Assembly: GCA_004524565.1 (NCBI GenBank)
Contig: SDNZ01000008.1
Span: 1-41,904 of the forward strand
DNA: 41,904 bases
Direction of reading: 5' to 3'
Source: Candidatus Thorarchaeota archaeon
Lineage (GTDB): Archaea; Asgardarchaeota; Thorarchaeia; Thorarchaeales; Thorarchaeaceae
Every line of letters begins with the position of its first letter. Within the stretch, counting starts at the first letter, position 1. The notes beneath the pieces are model-generated. The model was given only the letters and a program-made list of their open reading frames with translations. It ran no database searches and was not told the origin of the DNA. Shown here piece by piece: positions 14,645 to 23,411 of the stretch. The translations under genes and the position numbers were made by a program.

Positions 14645-16237
14645 TTATTTGTAGGAATTAAGAGCACGAACAGCAGACGCCAAAAAGAATAGAGTAAGTC
14701 CAAGCACATAAACGGGTAATGCGATAAGAACCAATAGACTATCAGCAAAAACTGCAACGACCAAGACCATTGCTGTTCCAAGGGATAGATTGATGATTGG
14801 ATATGAAAATGCAAGAGGAACAGGTAGTGTTTTTGGATCATTAGTCATGACGGGAACATACGCTCCTACAGCAACTCCAGTAGCTGTGAACAGAATTACA
14901 AGTGGTGCCGCAAGCGTAATCAACGCAAGGTATCCTTCAACCCGCATGATGTAGATAAGAAATCCACATGCTGGAATTGCGGCAATTCCAACCTCCATAA
15001 AACTCAGGAGGAATTTTGCCAGTACGATATCTTTTGATTTGAATGGACTTGCTTTCAGAAGATAGACATTGTCCTTTTCATCAACAAAGCTTAGCATAGA
15101 AGTAAGACTTGACATCTGCACCAAGAGAATCAGCATTAGCACAAACGCAGGAACAACTGCAAATGCAAGATCAGGCGGAACTACCAAGGGTCTAAACCAG
15201 ACTGGATGAAACAGGTTAAGGTAGAGTACGAAAATCATTCCTACAACTGCATAGATGTATTTCCATATTTGAAATGGTGAGCGCAATCGACTCCAAAAAT
15301 CTTTGAGCATTATCCAGACGGTGGGATCATTGAATCGTGAATTGGAGAAATCAATATTTCCACGTATGACTTTGCTAAATCGGCCTTCGATTTCTTCACT
15401 TCCTTTCGAAGCAGAGAAGACCTCATAATAATCGTAACCTGTGATGCTTGCTGTAAGCAGTAGGCAGATTATATACATCATCAACTGAAGACCTGCTCCG
15501 AGAAGAAAAGGAACATCTAGAGCGAAGACACCAGTCATCTCAGTAATCACTAATGCAAAAGCATTCGATGGGAATACATAGGCGACTGTAAATGTTGATG
15601 TGAATGATGGAATAGCTGGGATTAACATTACAAGTCCAATGAGAATAACTACAATATATCGTAGAGGACTCTTGTATCGCTGTCCAACATATAGACGAAT
15701 ATACGAACTCATTGCTCCAAGAAAATAGTTGGTCTCGAAGAATATGATCATACAAAATAGAATGAAGATTATTGAGAAGAACAGAATATTGGCTGATAAA
15801 AGAAGAGGAAAGATAGCCAATATACCTAGTATCGTAAAAGCCATTTTTCTAACGATCCGTCGTGTATACCGACCAAGAAAAATTTGGTAGGGTTTCACTG
15901 GAGCAGGAAGAAGTAGATTTTCATCTTCAGATGTTATAATTGCGGCAGGACCAAGTCCAAAATAACCTGTGATAACTGATGAAGCACTCAGGATTGCGAA
16001 CGCACCAAAAAACATTCCACGATCAATAGTAGTTTCCAGCAATGTACCAAGTTGTGATATTATAGGTGCAAAGGACAGCAGAGAGGAAACAACGAGACTG
16101 ACAAAGAAAACTCCTATCAGAGTTACACCATAGAAGAGAAGCATGGATGGGATTGTTATTGCTTGCTTGAACTGATTGTATAACATTTGTATTTCGTTTC
16201 GTATGATTCGAAATGTTGATGGTTTCATTCTATTCAC
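14645..16237 (-). CDS. ABC-2 type transporter permease
   Basis: 530 residues with about a dozen membrane helices: an N-terminal 'IIRNEIQMLYNQF' helix, paired spans at 30-52 and 75-100, 'GRYTRRIVRKM' amphipathic loop, and further spans to residue 525. The middle 'ASKGSEEIEGRFSKVIRG' loop and 'DEKDNVYLLKASPFKSKDIVLAKFLLSF' are typical of large ABC-2 permeases. It is fused end to start with the ATPase gene: its GTG (16237) abuts the ATPase stop. ATG 16228, seven bases after AGGTG, may be the real start. Substrate unknown. Its stop faces the P1B ATPase stop with only two bases between. Confidence 0.85.
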   Translation of the reverse strand: MNRMKPSTFRIIRNEIQMLYNQFKQAITIPSMLLFYGVTLIGVFFVSLVVSSLLSFAPIISQLGTLLETTIDRGMFFGAFAILSASSVITGYFGLGPAAIITSEDENLLLPAPVKPYQIFLGRYTRRIVRKMAFTILGILAIFPLLLSANILFFSIIFILFCMIIFFETNYFLGAMSSYIRLYVGQRYKSPLRYIVVILIGLVMLIPAIPSFTSTFTVAYVFPSNAFALVITEMTGVFALDVPFLLGAGLQLMMYIICLLLTASITGYDYYEVFSASKGSEEIEGRFSKVIRGNIDFSNSRFNDPTVWIMLKDFWSRLRSPFQIWKYIYAVVGMIFVLYLNLFHPVWFRPLVVPPDLAFAVVPAFVLMLILLVQMSSLTSMLSFVDEKDNVYLLKASPFKSKDIVLAKFLLSFMEVGIAAIPACGFLIYIMRVEGYLALITLAAPLVILFTATGVAVGAYVPVMTNDPKTLPVPLAFSYPIINLSLGTAMVLVVAVFADSLLVLIALPVYVLGLTLFFLASAVRALNSYK

Positions 16238-17149
16238 CTATTCGGGAATACCACCTGTTAAACTAAGAAATACTTCCTCCAATGAACGGGCTTCCTTTTG
16301 AGATGCCAGTAATTCTTCTAATGTCCCTCTACCAACTACAGAACCTTCATTCATGATTACGAATCTGTCACATAAATCAGAAGCCACTTCCAAAATATGC
16401 GTAGATATTAGTATAGCTGAACCTTCATCCCGAAGCTGTCGCAAATAGGCTTTCAGATTCCATGCACCTCGAGGATCAAGACCATATATTGGCTCATCCA
16501 AGGCAAGCACGTAAGGAGGGTCTCTAACGAAAATTCCTACAAGTAGAGCACGTTGCAAATTTCCTTTTGAAAGTGTACCAATATAAGAGTCAAGATATTC
16601 ATCTAGTTGAAACATATCGACGAACTGCCGCATACGAACTAGAGCAATTTCGTTTGGTACTTCATAGATACGTGCCATGAATGTGACATATTCTCGCACT
16701 GTGAGACTTGGATAACATGTTGGTTTTTCAGGAATGTAACCAATTGCACTCTTCGCAGGAATCGGATTATCCAACATGTCATAACCATCAACTTCTACAG
16801 ATCCTGAGGTGGGTTTAATGATTCCAGTAAGAATTCGAAGTGTTGTAGTTTTACCAGCCCCGTTCGGTCCGACGAGACCTACAATTTCACCAGGATTAAC
16901 TTTGAGATTGAGTCCCCAGACTGCAACTTTCTTTCCGAAGCGTTTGATTAGATTTTCAATCTTAATTGCAGGACTGTTTAATTTCATTTCAATAAATTCA
17001 CGCTTATTGCGAGCTTCGATTTCCACCATGATCTTATCAACTAGTGATTCCCGTGCAATCTTTCGGTCAAGGATTGGTAATTTGAGGACTCGAGCTAATC
17101 GTAGAAGCTCGCTGCTCTTCATCTGTTCAACATTAGCTCTCTGAATCAC
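16238..17149 (-). CDS. ABC transporter ATP-binding protein with N-terminal helical extension
   Basis: 303 residues. Residues about 60-290 are an ABC ATPase: Walker A 'GPNGAGKTT' (94-102), 'IGYIPEKPTCYPSLTVREY' at the Q-loop position, signature 'LSKGNLQR' (193-200), Walker B 'VLALDEP' (D218, E219), D-loop 'YGLDP', and H-loop 'STH'. The canonical signature Gln is Asn. Residues 8-50, 'MKSSELLRLARVLKLPILDRKIARESLVDKIMVEIEAR', are an extra helix-extended-loop-helix that resembles SAP/Rho-N-type folds. Drives the permease encoded immediately downstream, in one operon. Confidence 0.9.
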   Translation of the reverse strand: MIQRANVEQMKSSELLRLARVLKLPILDRKIARESLVDKIMVEIEARNKREFIEMKLNSPAIKIENLIKRFGKKVAVWGLNLKVNPGEIVGLVGPNGAGKTTTLRILTGIIKPTSGSVEVDGYDMLDNPIPAKSAIGYIPEKPTCYPSLTVREYVTFMARIYEVPNEIALVRMRQFVDMFQLDEYLDSYIGTLSKGNLQRALLVGIFVRDPPYVLALDEPIYGLDPRGAWNLKAYLRQLRDEGSAILISTHILEVASDLCDRFVIMNEGSVVGRGTLEELLASQKEARSLEEVFLSLTGGIPE

Positions 17150-17235
17150 TGGTTGAATCTCTCCAAATCTATGTCGTACTTGAATTTGTACTAGATTTCA
17201 GGACATATGAAGTAAATGGTCAAAGTAGTATTGGA

Positions 17236-17958
17236 CTATTCGAAATGTATGTCTTTTATCGGACCTAAATCGTACGGTATTGTCTTCACGAATTCTAGAT
17301 TCCAATCAACGACATTAGTTAGAAGAGGGATGATCCGGACACCTTGTTTATGTGCTTCTCGAAGTGCATCACCGAACTTTGGGTCATTCCCATCATGAGG
17401 TGAAAATATGTCTGCATCAGGTCGTTGAATTACGAAGACGACAGCTGCATCATCTACATCCCCTGAAGTCAAGGCATGGGCTAGATGTTTCATGTGTCGT
17501 GCGCCTCGTAATGTTGGTGCATCGGGGAACAGTACCCTTCGTTTCACCACAAGTGTACATGACTTCACTTCTATGTAAGCCCGTTTAGACTCACCTTCCA
17601 GGAGAAAATCAAACCTTCCACCATATACTCTTGGTTCAGAGATGACCTTTGAGTAGCCTGTGAAAAAAGGGAGTTGATGAGACTCGAGAAGGTTCTTCAT
17701 AAATCGATTTGGAAGATTTGAATCGAGGGATATGAGAACACCATCATGACGGACACCAATCATGTCAAAGGATGTCTTTCTGTGCGGAGCAGGATTATCT
17801 CGGATGAAGACTTGTTTCCCAGGTATCATTAATTCATACATTCTACCGGGATTGGGGACAAAGACTTCTACGATTTCTCCATCAACGTCAACATATGCCA
17901 AGAACCTATTTGGACGTTCAACAAAGGTTCCAATTCTAATGCGTTGTTGTGATGACAT
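17236..17958 (-). CDS. sfsA: SfsA-family protein
   Basis: 240 residues from ATG 17958. 'GTFVERPNRFLAYVDVDG', 'VFVPNPGRMYELMIPG', 'AYIEVKSCTLVVKRRVLFPDAPTLRGARHMKHLAHAL' and 'AAVVFVIQRPDADIFSPHDGNDPKFGDALREAHKQGVRIIPL' match SfsA over its full usual length (about 235 residues). The 'VEVKSCTL' and 'FPDAP' region resembles a nuclease-like PD-(D/E)xK core with an N-terminal OB fold; its cellular role is poorly defined (named for sugar fermentation stimulation in E. coli). GTG 17976 opens the frame six codons earlier. Divergent from the response regulator. Confidence 0.92.
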   Translation of the reverse strand: MSSQQRIRIGTFVERPNRFLAYVDVDGEIVEVFVPNPGRMYELMIPGKQVFIRDNPAPHRKTSFDMIGVRHDGVLISLDSNLPNRFMKNLLESHQLPFFTGYSKVISEPRVYGGRFDFLLEGESKRAYIEVKSCTLVVKRRVLFPDAPTLRGARHMKHLAHALTSGDVDDAAVVFVIQRPDADIFSPHDGNDPKFGDALREAHKQGVRIIPLLTNVVDWNLEFVKTIPYDLGPIKDIHFE

Positions 17959-18073
17959 GATTTTTCTACACACCAATTCGGTTTATGCAGCCGCACGCTC
18001 TAATAGAGATTCATATCCAAACCCAAAATATGAACTGAGCTGCAACACGAAAACCTAAATCTATACTGGTAGT

Positions 18074-18083
18074 CTATTAAAAG
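18074..18083 (+). promoter_or_regulatory. TATA-like element of the REC gene
   Basis: CTATTAAAAG lies about 50 bases before GTG 18126. A transcription start near 18105 would fall after the upstream TTG at 18093, which supports the later start for this gene. Confidence 0.4.
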
Positions 18084-18125
18084 TGGATACTCTTGGAGGA
18101 GAATCTTACTGGGAGTGAGAGACTA

Positions 18126-18737
18126 GTGAATACTCGAGTGCTACTTGTTGATGATGATGTAGATTTGCTAGATATATCAAGGATACTTTTGCGCCAGACA
18201 GAGCCTACGTTGGAAATTATAGTAGCAGATTCTGTGAAGTGTGCTCTGCAAAAAATAGAACGTGAAGAATTTGATATCATTATAGCAGATTACCTGATGC
18301 CAGATTCGACAGGACTTGATTTATTGGAAGCACTACGGTCGGGTGGAGATGATACAGGGTTTATCATCTGGACAGGTCATTCAAGTGAAGATGTTGTGAT
18401 TAAAGCACTGAACTTAGGAGCAGATCATTACATCATTAAAGGACCAGACACCAAAGAACAATTCAAAACAATCCAAAGCACGATTACAAAGATACTTGCT
18501 CGTAAGGAATGTTCTCAAATGAAAATGATTCCTCAGAAAGTTGTAGGTGAATTCATACACAAACTATCTCATGATGTAATTGGAATTCTGCAAAACATAA
18601 TGGGGTACGCAACACTGTTGAGTGACGAATTCGATAAGTCATACATTGAAGGAATTGCTAGACTTACCACAAAATTGAATGCTCGAATGAAGACTGCAGT
18701 GTTAGATGTTGATAGTGGTGAGCTTACTAAGAAGTAG
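18126..18737 (+). CDS. Receiver domain with C-terminal orphan H-box helix (REC-DHp)
   Basis: 203 residues from GTG 18126 (or 214 from TTG 18093). Residue numbers here use the longer form. REC domain (13-135): 'VLLVDDD' (acidic D20-D22), phosphorylated D66 in 'IIIADYLMP', T94 in 'IIWTG', and K116 in 'YIIKG'. After a linker, 'EFIHKLSHDVIGILQNIMGYATLL' (153-176) looks like a histidine-kinase dimerisation helix with phospho-acceptor H160 and a second helix 'EGIARLTTKLNARMKTAV', but there is no ATPase domain. It could be a phosphorelay intermediate that carries both Asp and His sites (inference). GTG 18126 is preceded by GGGAGTGAG. Confidence 0.8.
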   Translation: MNTRVLLVDDDVDLLDISRILLRQTEPTLEIIVADSVKCALQKIEREEFDIIIADYLMPDSTGLDLLEALRSGGDDTGFIIWTGHSSEDVVIKALNLGADHYIIKGPDTKEQFKTIQSTITKILARKECSQMKMIPQKVVGEFIHKLSHDVIGILQNIMGYATLLSDEFDKSYIEGIARLTTKLNARMKTAVLDVDSGELTKK

Positions 18738-18744
18738 GGATATT

Positions 18745-19845
18745 TTACATGAACTCAGTGAGACATAACTGCTCTGAAACCTCAGTTAATTGAGATACCT
18801 TCACACCAATTAATCGCACTGATTTATTGTGGTTCCTTTTCTGCTCAAAAAGATCAATTGCTACTTTTTGTAATAATGAAGTGTCATCAGACTCCACAGG
18901 TATACTTCTACTTCGTTGAATGGTCGAATAATCGCTATAACGCACCTTTACGGTTACAGTTCTAAATCTGAGTGCTTTGTTTACTAATTTATCACCTATT
19001 CTTTTGCACATCTTTTCCAGAGATTCATGAAGATAGTTCACATTCTCAGGTTCAACATCTTCCATGAATGTTCTATCTTTGCTTATCGATTTCCGGATTC
19101 GAGGTCCATTGTCAATAATTGGTCGCTCATCAAAACCTCTTGCCCGACGGTGTATCCACACTGAACCACGACCCATCGCAGGCCATAGTTCAGGAATTGT
19201 CATTCGCTGAATTTGACCTAATGTTTCAATCCCGAATTTTTGAAGACGTTCAGTTGTCTTCCGTCCAACTCCATTCAATGCATCGACTGGGAGAGGTTCC
19301 AGGAATTTTTCTACATCAAGAGGATCGGGTCCTACTAGAGTAATACCTCGTGGCTTATTCATACCAGTGGCAATTTTAGCTACAGACATGTTAGGAGCAA
19401 TTCCAATTGAACAGGGCAATGAAGTTCGTACTCGAATCTCTTCTTGAATCTCAAGAGCCAGATCACGAGGACTGTCATAAAGCTGAACTGCTTCACTAAC
19501 ATCGATGTATGCTTCGTCGATACTTGCTCTTCTTACGCTTCCACCATCTGCAAATTCTCTAAGTATCTCCATAAATTCATCAGAAGCTATACTGTAATTC
19601 TCAAACGAACCACCAACAAATATGGCTTCAGGACATAATCGATAAGCTTGGGATACAGGCATCCCAGAATGGATACCTTTTGCCCGAGCTTCATATGATG
19701 CTGCTCTAACAACCCCGCGACCAGTTCCTTTCTTCGGATCATGACCTACACAAACAGCTTGACCCACTAGTTCAGGATGATTCCGGTATTGTTCCACAGA
19801 AGCAAAAAATGCGTCCATGTCTATATGCATAATCCAACGAAACAA
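18745..19845 (-). CDS. dinB: DNA polymerase IV (Y-family, DinB)
   Basis: 366 residues. 'MHIDMDAFFASVEQ' (D9, D11) and 'RRASIDEAYID' (D110, E111) carry the catalytic carboxylates. 'RGVVRAASYEARAKGIHSGMP' is the fingers region, 'LPVDALNGVGRKTTERLQKFGI' the thumb HhH, and the little-finger domain follows (from about 250). The final residues 'QLCLTEFM' (Q359) fit a sliding-clamp-binding motif. Function: translesion synthesis past damaged bases. The frame starts at ATG 19845; ATG at residue 6 is also possible. Convergent with the REC gene, seven bases apart. Confidence 0.93.
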   Translation of the reverse strand: MFRWIMHIDMDAFFASVEQYRNHPELVGQAVCVGHDPKKGTGRGVVRAASYEARAKGIHSGMPVSQAYRLCPEAIFVGGSFENYSIASDEFMEILREFADGGSVRRASIDEAYIDVSEAVQLYDSPRDLALEIQEEIRVRTSLPCSIGIAPNMSVAKIATGMNKPRGITLVGPDPLDVEKFLEPLPVDALNGVGRKTTERLQKFGIETLGQIQRMTIPELWPAMGRGSVWIHRRARGFDERPIIDNGPRIRKSISKDRTFMEDVEPENVNYLHESLEKMCKRIGDKLVNKALRFRTVTVKVRYSDYSTIQRSRSIPVESDDTSLLQKVAIDLFEQKRNHNKSVRLIGVKVSQLTEVSEQLCLTEFM

Positions 19846-19995
19846 CTGGTCGACCTATTCTGTATACAGAGTGTTTTTACTTCTCGATTTCTGAATACCG
19901 ATATCCAAAGAAGCGTACAATAATGGTAGGGAGAGTTCACCGAATCTAATAGTTCTCTTGATTAAGAGATTGGTTTACATCCTAGAGAAGACTAT

Positions 19996-22350
19996 ATGGG
20001 TAAAATTCAAAGCGAGTACAATCTCAGCAAGAGATTGCGTTCACGAGTGATACTTCTGATGACAGACACGCCTCAAAATAACTCACACTCAGAACTCAGC
20101 AATGAGGAACAAGCTTTACGATACAGAGCTTTAGTTGAATCAATGAACGATGGATTTGGTGTCATTGATAATGACAAAATCTTCACTTATGTCAATGCAC
20201 GATTTGCAAGCATCTTAGGCTATACACCTAAGGATGTGATTGGGAAACATATCACTGATTTTCTTGACGAGAATAATAGGAAGATTCTGCGGGAAAATAT
20301 TCGAAGACGGTCAGAAGGTCAATCAACGCAATATGAGTTAGAGTGGACAAAGAAGAACGGTGAGGTAGTCCCAACGATTGTATCTGGAGCACCACTAATA
20401 GGTGAGGATGGTGAGATTCAGGGATCATTTGCAGTGATGACGGATATCACAGAAATCAGACAATCTCGAGTGGCATTAGAAGAAAGCTCTGAGATGATGA
20501 AGACTATTTTCGAAGAATCGCAGAGTGGTATCGAATTATTTGACGAGAACGGAATATTGATCACTGCAAATAAAGCGGCTCTGAATATTGGAGGTATATC
20601 CAATATTCAGGATATCATTGGATTCAGTCTTTTTGATGATCCCAATCTTCCAAGTGATATTAAGGCTCAACTCATCAGGGGCGAAAGAGTTTCGTTTGAG
20701 AGCGAGTTTGATTTTGATAAAGTGAAGGAAGCAGGATTGTATAAAACTAGTCGTTCAGGGAAAATCGTTCTTGATTCTTTTATCACACCTTTGAAAACTG
20801 AAAATGGAACCAGTGGGGGAATCAGAGGATACCTTAGTCAATTGTTCGAGAAAACAGAACATCGAAGAGTTCAGGAAGCACTAGTAGATACTGAAAAGCG
20901 ATACCAACTCCTTGCAGAAAATGTTAGTGACGTGATATTTACTTCAGATCTTGAGCTCAATCTAACATATCTGAGTACTTCAATCGAGCTTCTTCTGGGA
21001 TACACAAGTGATGAGTTACTGGGCATTTCTTTAATCGAGTTAATGGCTCCAGAGTCGGTATGGATTGCAATAGAAGCCATTCGCAATGCTCTGGAATCAG
21101 AAAAGAAGTCAGAGAAACCGCACTCAAGAGGAGAAGCACCGCCTTTAGAGCTTCGACTGAAGAAGAAAAATGGAGCTCTTGTATGGGTAGAAGTCACAAG
21201 AACATTCATGCGTGACGAGAATGATATACCAATTGGAGTACTAGGTGTTGCAAGAAACATAGAAGAGCGGAAACTCGCTCAAGTAACTCTGATTAATTCT
21301 GAGTTAAAGTATAGAACCCTTGTTGATCAATCTTTTCAGGGAATTATGATTGTTCAAGCACTACCACTGAAAATCCTTTATACTAATCCAGCCTTTGCAG
21401 GATTTCTTGAATACAGTGTAGAAGAAGTGTTAGTATTCTCACCATCAGAAATTCAAAACCTTATTCATCCTGAAGACCTTGATACAGTGATGAGTAGGCT
21501 TCAGAACCTTATGGCGGGAGATGAGCCTAAGAGAGACCCCATGCCAATACGAATTTTTCAAAAAGACGGAGATATGCAATGGTTGGAGATGTTTGGACGA
21601 AAAGTAGAATTTGATGGCAGGTCTGCAATTCAACTAGTTGCTATGAACGTCACAGACAGACTTAACGCTGAAAGAAGTATACGAACACAGAAAGAGCGTG
21701 CTATGCTTTACTTGGATCTCATGTCTCATGATTTCCGGAATCAACTCCAGATCATTCTAGGAAGTACAATGGTCATGGAAGCAAGACTTACAGACCCAGA
21801 TGATAGACGAATACTAGGTCAAGTAGTGTCTGCTGTAGAAAGATGTCAGCGAATGATATCTAAGGCAAAGGTCACGGAACCACTAATGTCAGTACCTCTG
21901 AGACCTACAAAACTTGCTCCAATACTTGAGTCTGTTGTGATGGCTCAGATGGATCTATACAAAGATGCTGACATTGCAATCACTCTGAAAGATGCAGATG
22001 CAATCATTGAAGCAGATGACTTCTTGGAACAACTCTTTTCAAACCTAATCGAAAATGCAATAGAGCACAATCCTAGAGCAGAAAGACAGGTTTGGGTACA
22101 ACTTCGCAAGAATGGTGAAGGATACGAGATTTCAATAGCGGACAATGGAGCAGGAATCTCAGAATCTCTCAAACGGGAGATATTTGATGTTTCTAGAAGA
22201 TATGGTGGTATTGGTCTACATCAGTCAAAACAAATCTGCGATAAATATGGTGGACGTATTAGTGTGCGAGACCGTGTCCCTGATCACCCAAATCAAGGTG
22301 TAGAATTCGTTGTTTGGATTCCAAGGCACCGGGGAATAAATTCTAATTAA
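19996..22350 (+). CDS. Soluble four-PAS sensor histidine kinase
   Basis: 784 residues, no membrane segment. PAS domains at about 41-155, 165-290, 302-425 and 437-555, each ending in the usual 'D(I/V)T(E/D)' or 'RNIEER' strand. The phospho-acceptor helix has H578 in 'LDLMSHDFRNQLQIIL'. The ATPase domain (about 640-780) has N-box 'FSNLIENAIEH', G1 'IADNGAGI', and G2 'YGGIGLHQSKQI'. It senses a cytosolic signal, perhaps redox, light or ligand via one of the PAS pockets; none can be assigned. ATG 19996 is preceded by GAGAAG; ATG 20059 is an alternative closer to PAS 1. Its end overlaps the convergent dehydratase gene by eight bases. Confidence 0.9.
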   Translation: MGKIQSEYNLSKRLRSRVILLMTDTPQNNSHSELSNEEQALRYRALVESMNDGFGVIDNDKIFTYVNARFASILGYTPKDVIGKHITDFLDENNRKILRENIRRRSEGQSTQYELEWTKKNGEVVPTIVSGAPLIGEDGEIQGSFAVMTDITEIRQSRVALEESSEMMKTIFEESQSGIELFDENGILITANKAALNIGGISNIQDIIGFSLFDDPNLPSDIKAQLIRGERVSFESEFDFDKVKEAGLYKTSRSGKIVLDSFITPLKTENGTSGGIRGYLSQLFEKTEHRRVQEALVDTEKRYQLLAENVSDVIFTSDLELNLTYLSTSIELLLGYTSDELLGISLIELMAPESVWIAIEAIRNALESEKKSEKPHSRGEAPPLELRLKKKNGALVWVEVTRTFMRDENDIPIGVLGVARNIEERKLAQVTLINSELKYRTLVDQSFQGIMIVQALPLKILYTNPAFAGFLEYSVEEVLVFSPSEIQNLIHPEDLDTVMSRLQNLMAGDEPKRDPMPIRIFQKDGDMQWLEMFGRKVEFDGRSAIQLVAMNVTDRLNAERSIRTQKERAMLYLDLMSHDFRNQLQIILGSTMVMEARLTDPDDRRILGQVVSAVERCQRMISKAKVTEPLMSVPLRPTKLAPILESVVMAQMDLYKDADIAITLKDADAIIEADDFLEQLFSNLIENAIEHNPRAERQVWVQLRKNGEGYEISIADNGAGISESLKREIFDVSRRYGGIGLHQSKQICDKYGGRISVRDRVPDHPNQGVEFVVWIPRHRGINSN

Positions 22351-23302
22351 TCTGTTTTGAATATGAATCGAAGAAATCGGTCAAGTCTATGTTCCCGCCA
22401 CTTATGATTACTCCAACTATAGATCCCGAAAGACTCTTCCCCTTTTTTAAAAGGCCAGCAAGAGAAACCGCTCCGGATGGCTCCACTACTAATTTCATCC
22501 TTTCCCAGAATAGTCTCATAGCATCTACTATTTCCTGTTCGGACACTAAGATAATTTCATCAACGTGTTTCTTGATAGCTTCGAATGTCAGTTGCCCGAG
22601 TTGCGTTCGCAGTCCGTCAGCAATAGTATTGGGATATTCACTGGGGAAGATCTTGTTAGCTTTGAATGAGCGATATGCATCATCTGCATTTTGAGGTTCT
22701 ACTCCGATGACCTTTGAATCCGGAAAAAGCCCCTTTGTTGTGATTGCAGTACCGCTTAAGAGACCTCCTCCTCCGACTGGAGCAAAAACGTAATCGAGTT
22801 TGCCTACCTCCTCGATAAGTTCTAGGGCTGCAGTGCCAGCTCCTGCGATTATCCTGTGATCATTATAGGGATGAATCAAGGTATATCCATGTTTTTCTAC
22901 AAGTTCGCTTGCAACAGCAGCACGACTTTCAGTTGAGTTCTCGCAGAATACTATCTCAGCTCCATATTCTCTTGTAGCAGCAACTTTTACTTTTGGAGAG
23001 TTGTTTGGCATCACTATTGTTGCTTTCACCTCCAACATTCTTGCTGCTAATGCTAGTGCTTGAGCATGGTTACCTGAACTGTGAGCAACAACTCCCTTCT
23101 GTTTCTCTTCCTCGGTCAATTGAGAGACTGTGTTTAGAGCACCTCTAAATTTGAAAGCACCTACTCTCTGAAAATTCTCGCACTTGATGTATACTGTACA
23201 ATCAGTCATTCCATTAATTGTGGTTGAAGTCATAATTGGAGTCTTCACAATATGGTCCTTTATCCGATCATATGCTTGTCGAATATCAGAGAGTTCCATC
23301 AT
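22343..23302 (-). CDS. Threonine dehydratase / serine racemase-like PLP enzyme
   Basis: 319 residues. Fold-type II PLP enzyme: the PLP lysine in 'VGAFKFRGALN' (about residue 51), 'SSGNHAQALALAA' (PLP phosphate and Asn), 'PVGGGGLLSG' (phosphate-binding Gly loop) and 'GVISGGN'-like end. There is no ACT regulatory domain, so it is the catabolic/serine-racemase length rather than biosynthetic IlvA. Likely converts L-threonine (or serine) to 2-oxobutyrate (or pyruvate) and ammonia; racemase activity cannot be excluded, as 'GAFKFRG' also occurs in serine racemases. Two in-frame ATGs open the gene. Confidence 0.88.
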   Translation of the reverse strand: MMELSDIRQAYDRIKDHIVKTPIMTSTTINGMTDCTVYIKCENFQRVGAFKFRGALNTVSQLTEEEKQKGVVAHSSGNHAQALALAARMLEVKATIVMPNNSPKVKVAATREYGAEIVFCENSTESRAAVASELVEKHGYTLIHPYNDHRIIAGAGTAALELIEEVGKLDYVFAPVGGGGLLSGTAITTKGLFPDSKVIGVEPQNADDAYRSFKANKIFPSEYPNTIADGLRTQLGQLTFEAIKKHVDEIILVSEQEIVDAMRLFWERMKLVVEPSGAVSLAGLLKKGKSLSGSIVGVIISGGNIDLTDFFDSYSKQIN

Positions 23303-23411
23303 GTATAGGGATTGAGAAGAAGTCCAGAAAAGCCTTGCCTTGGGAATTCGAAACCCTTAACCCTCTGTTTGCAATTCGTTAAGAAAGTTAGTTCAAGTAG
23401 GTGAAAGTAAC

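Noticed and set aside
14642-14645. Two-base gap between convergent P1B ATPase and ABC-2 genes as a truncation sign
   Set aside because: Both proteins end with complete family C-termini; the spacing is just tight packing, as at 18737/18745 and 34503/34513.
20957-21260. Minus-strand frames opposite the four-PAS kinase
   Set aside because: Shadows of PAS-domain codons; Ser/Phe-rich composition typical of antisense reading.
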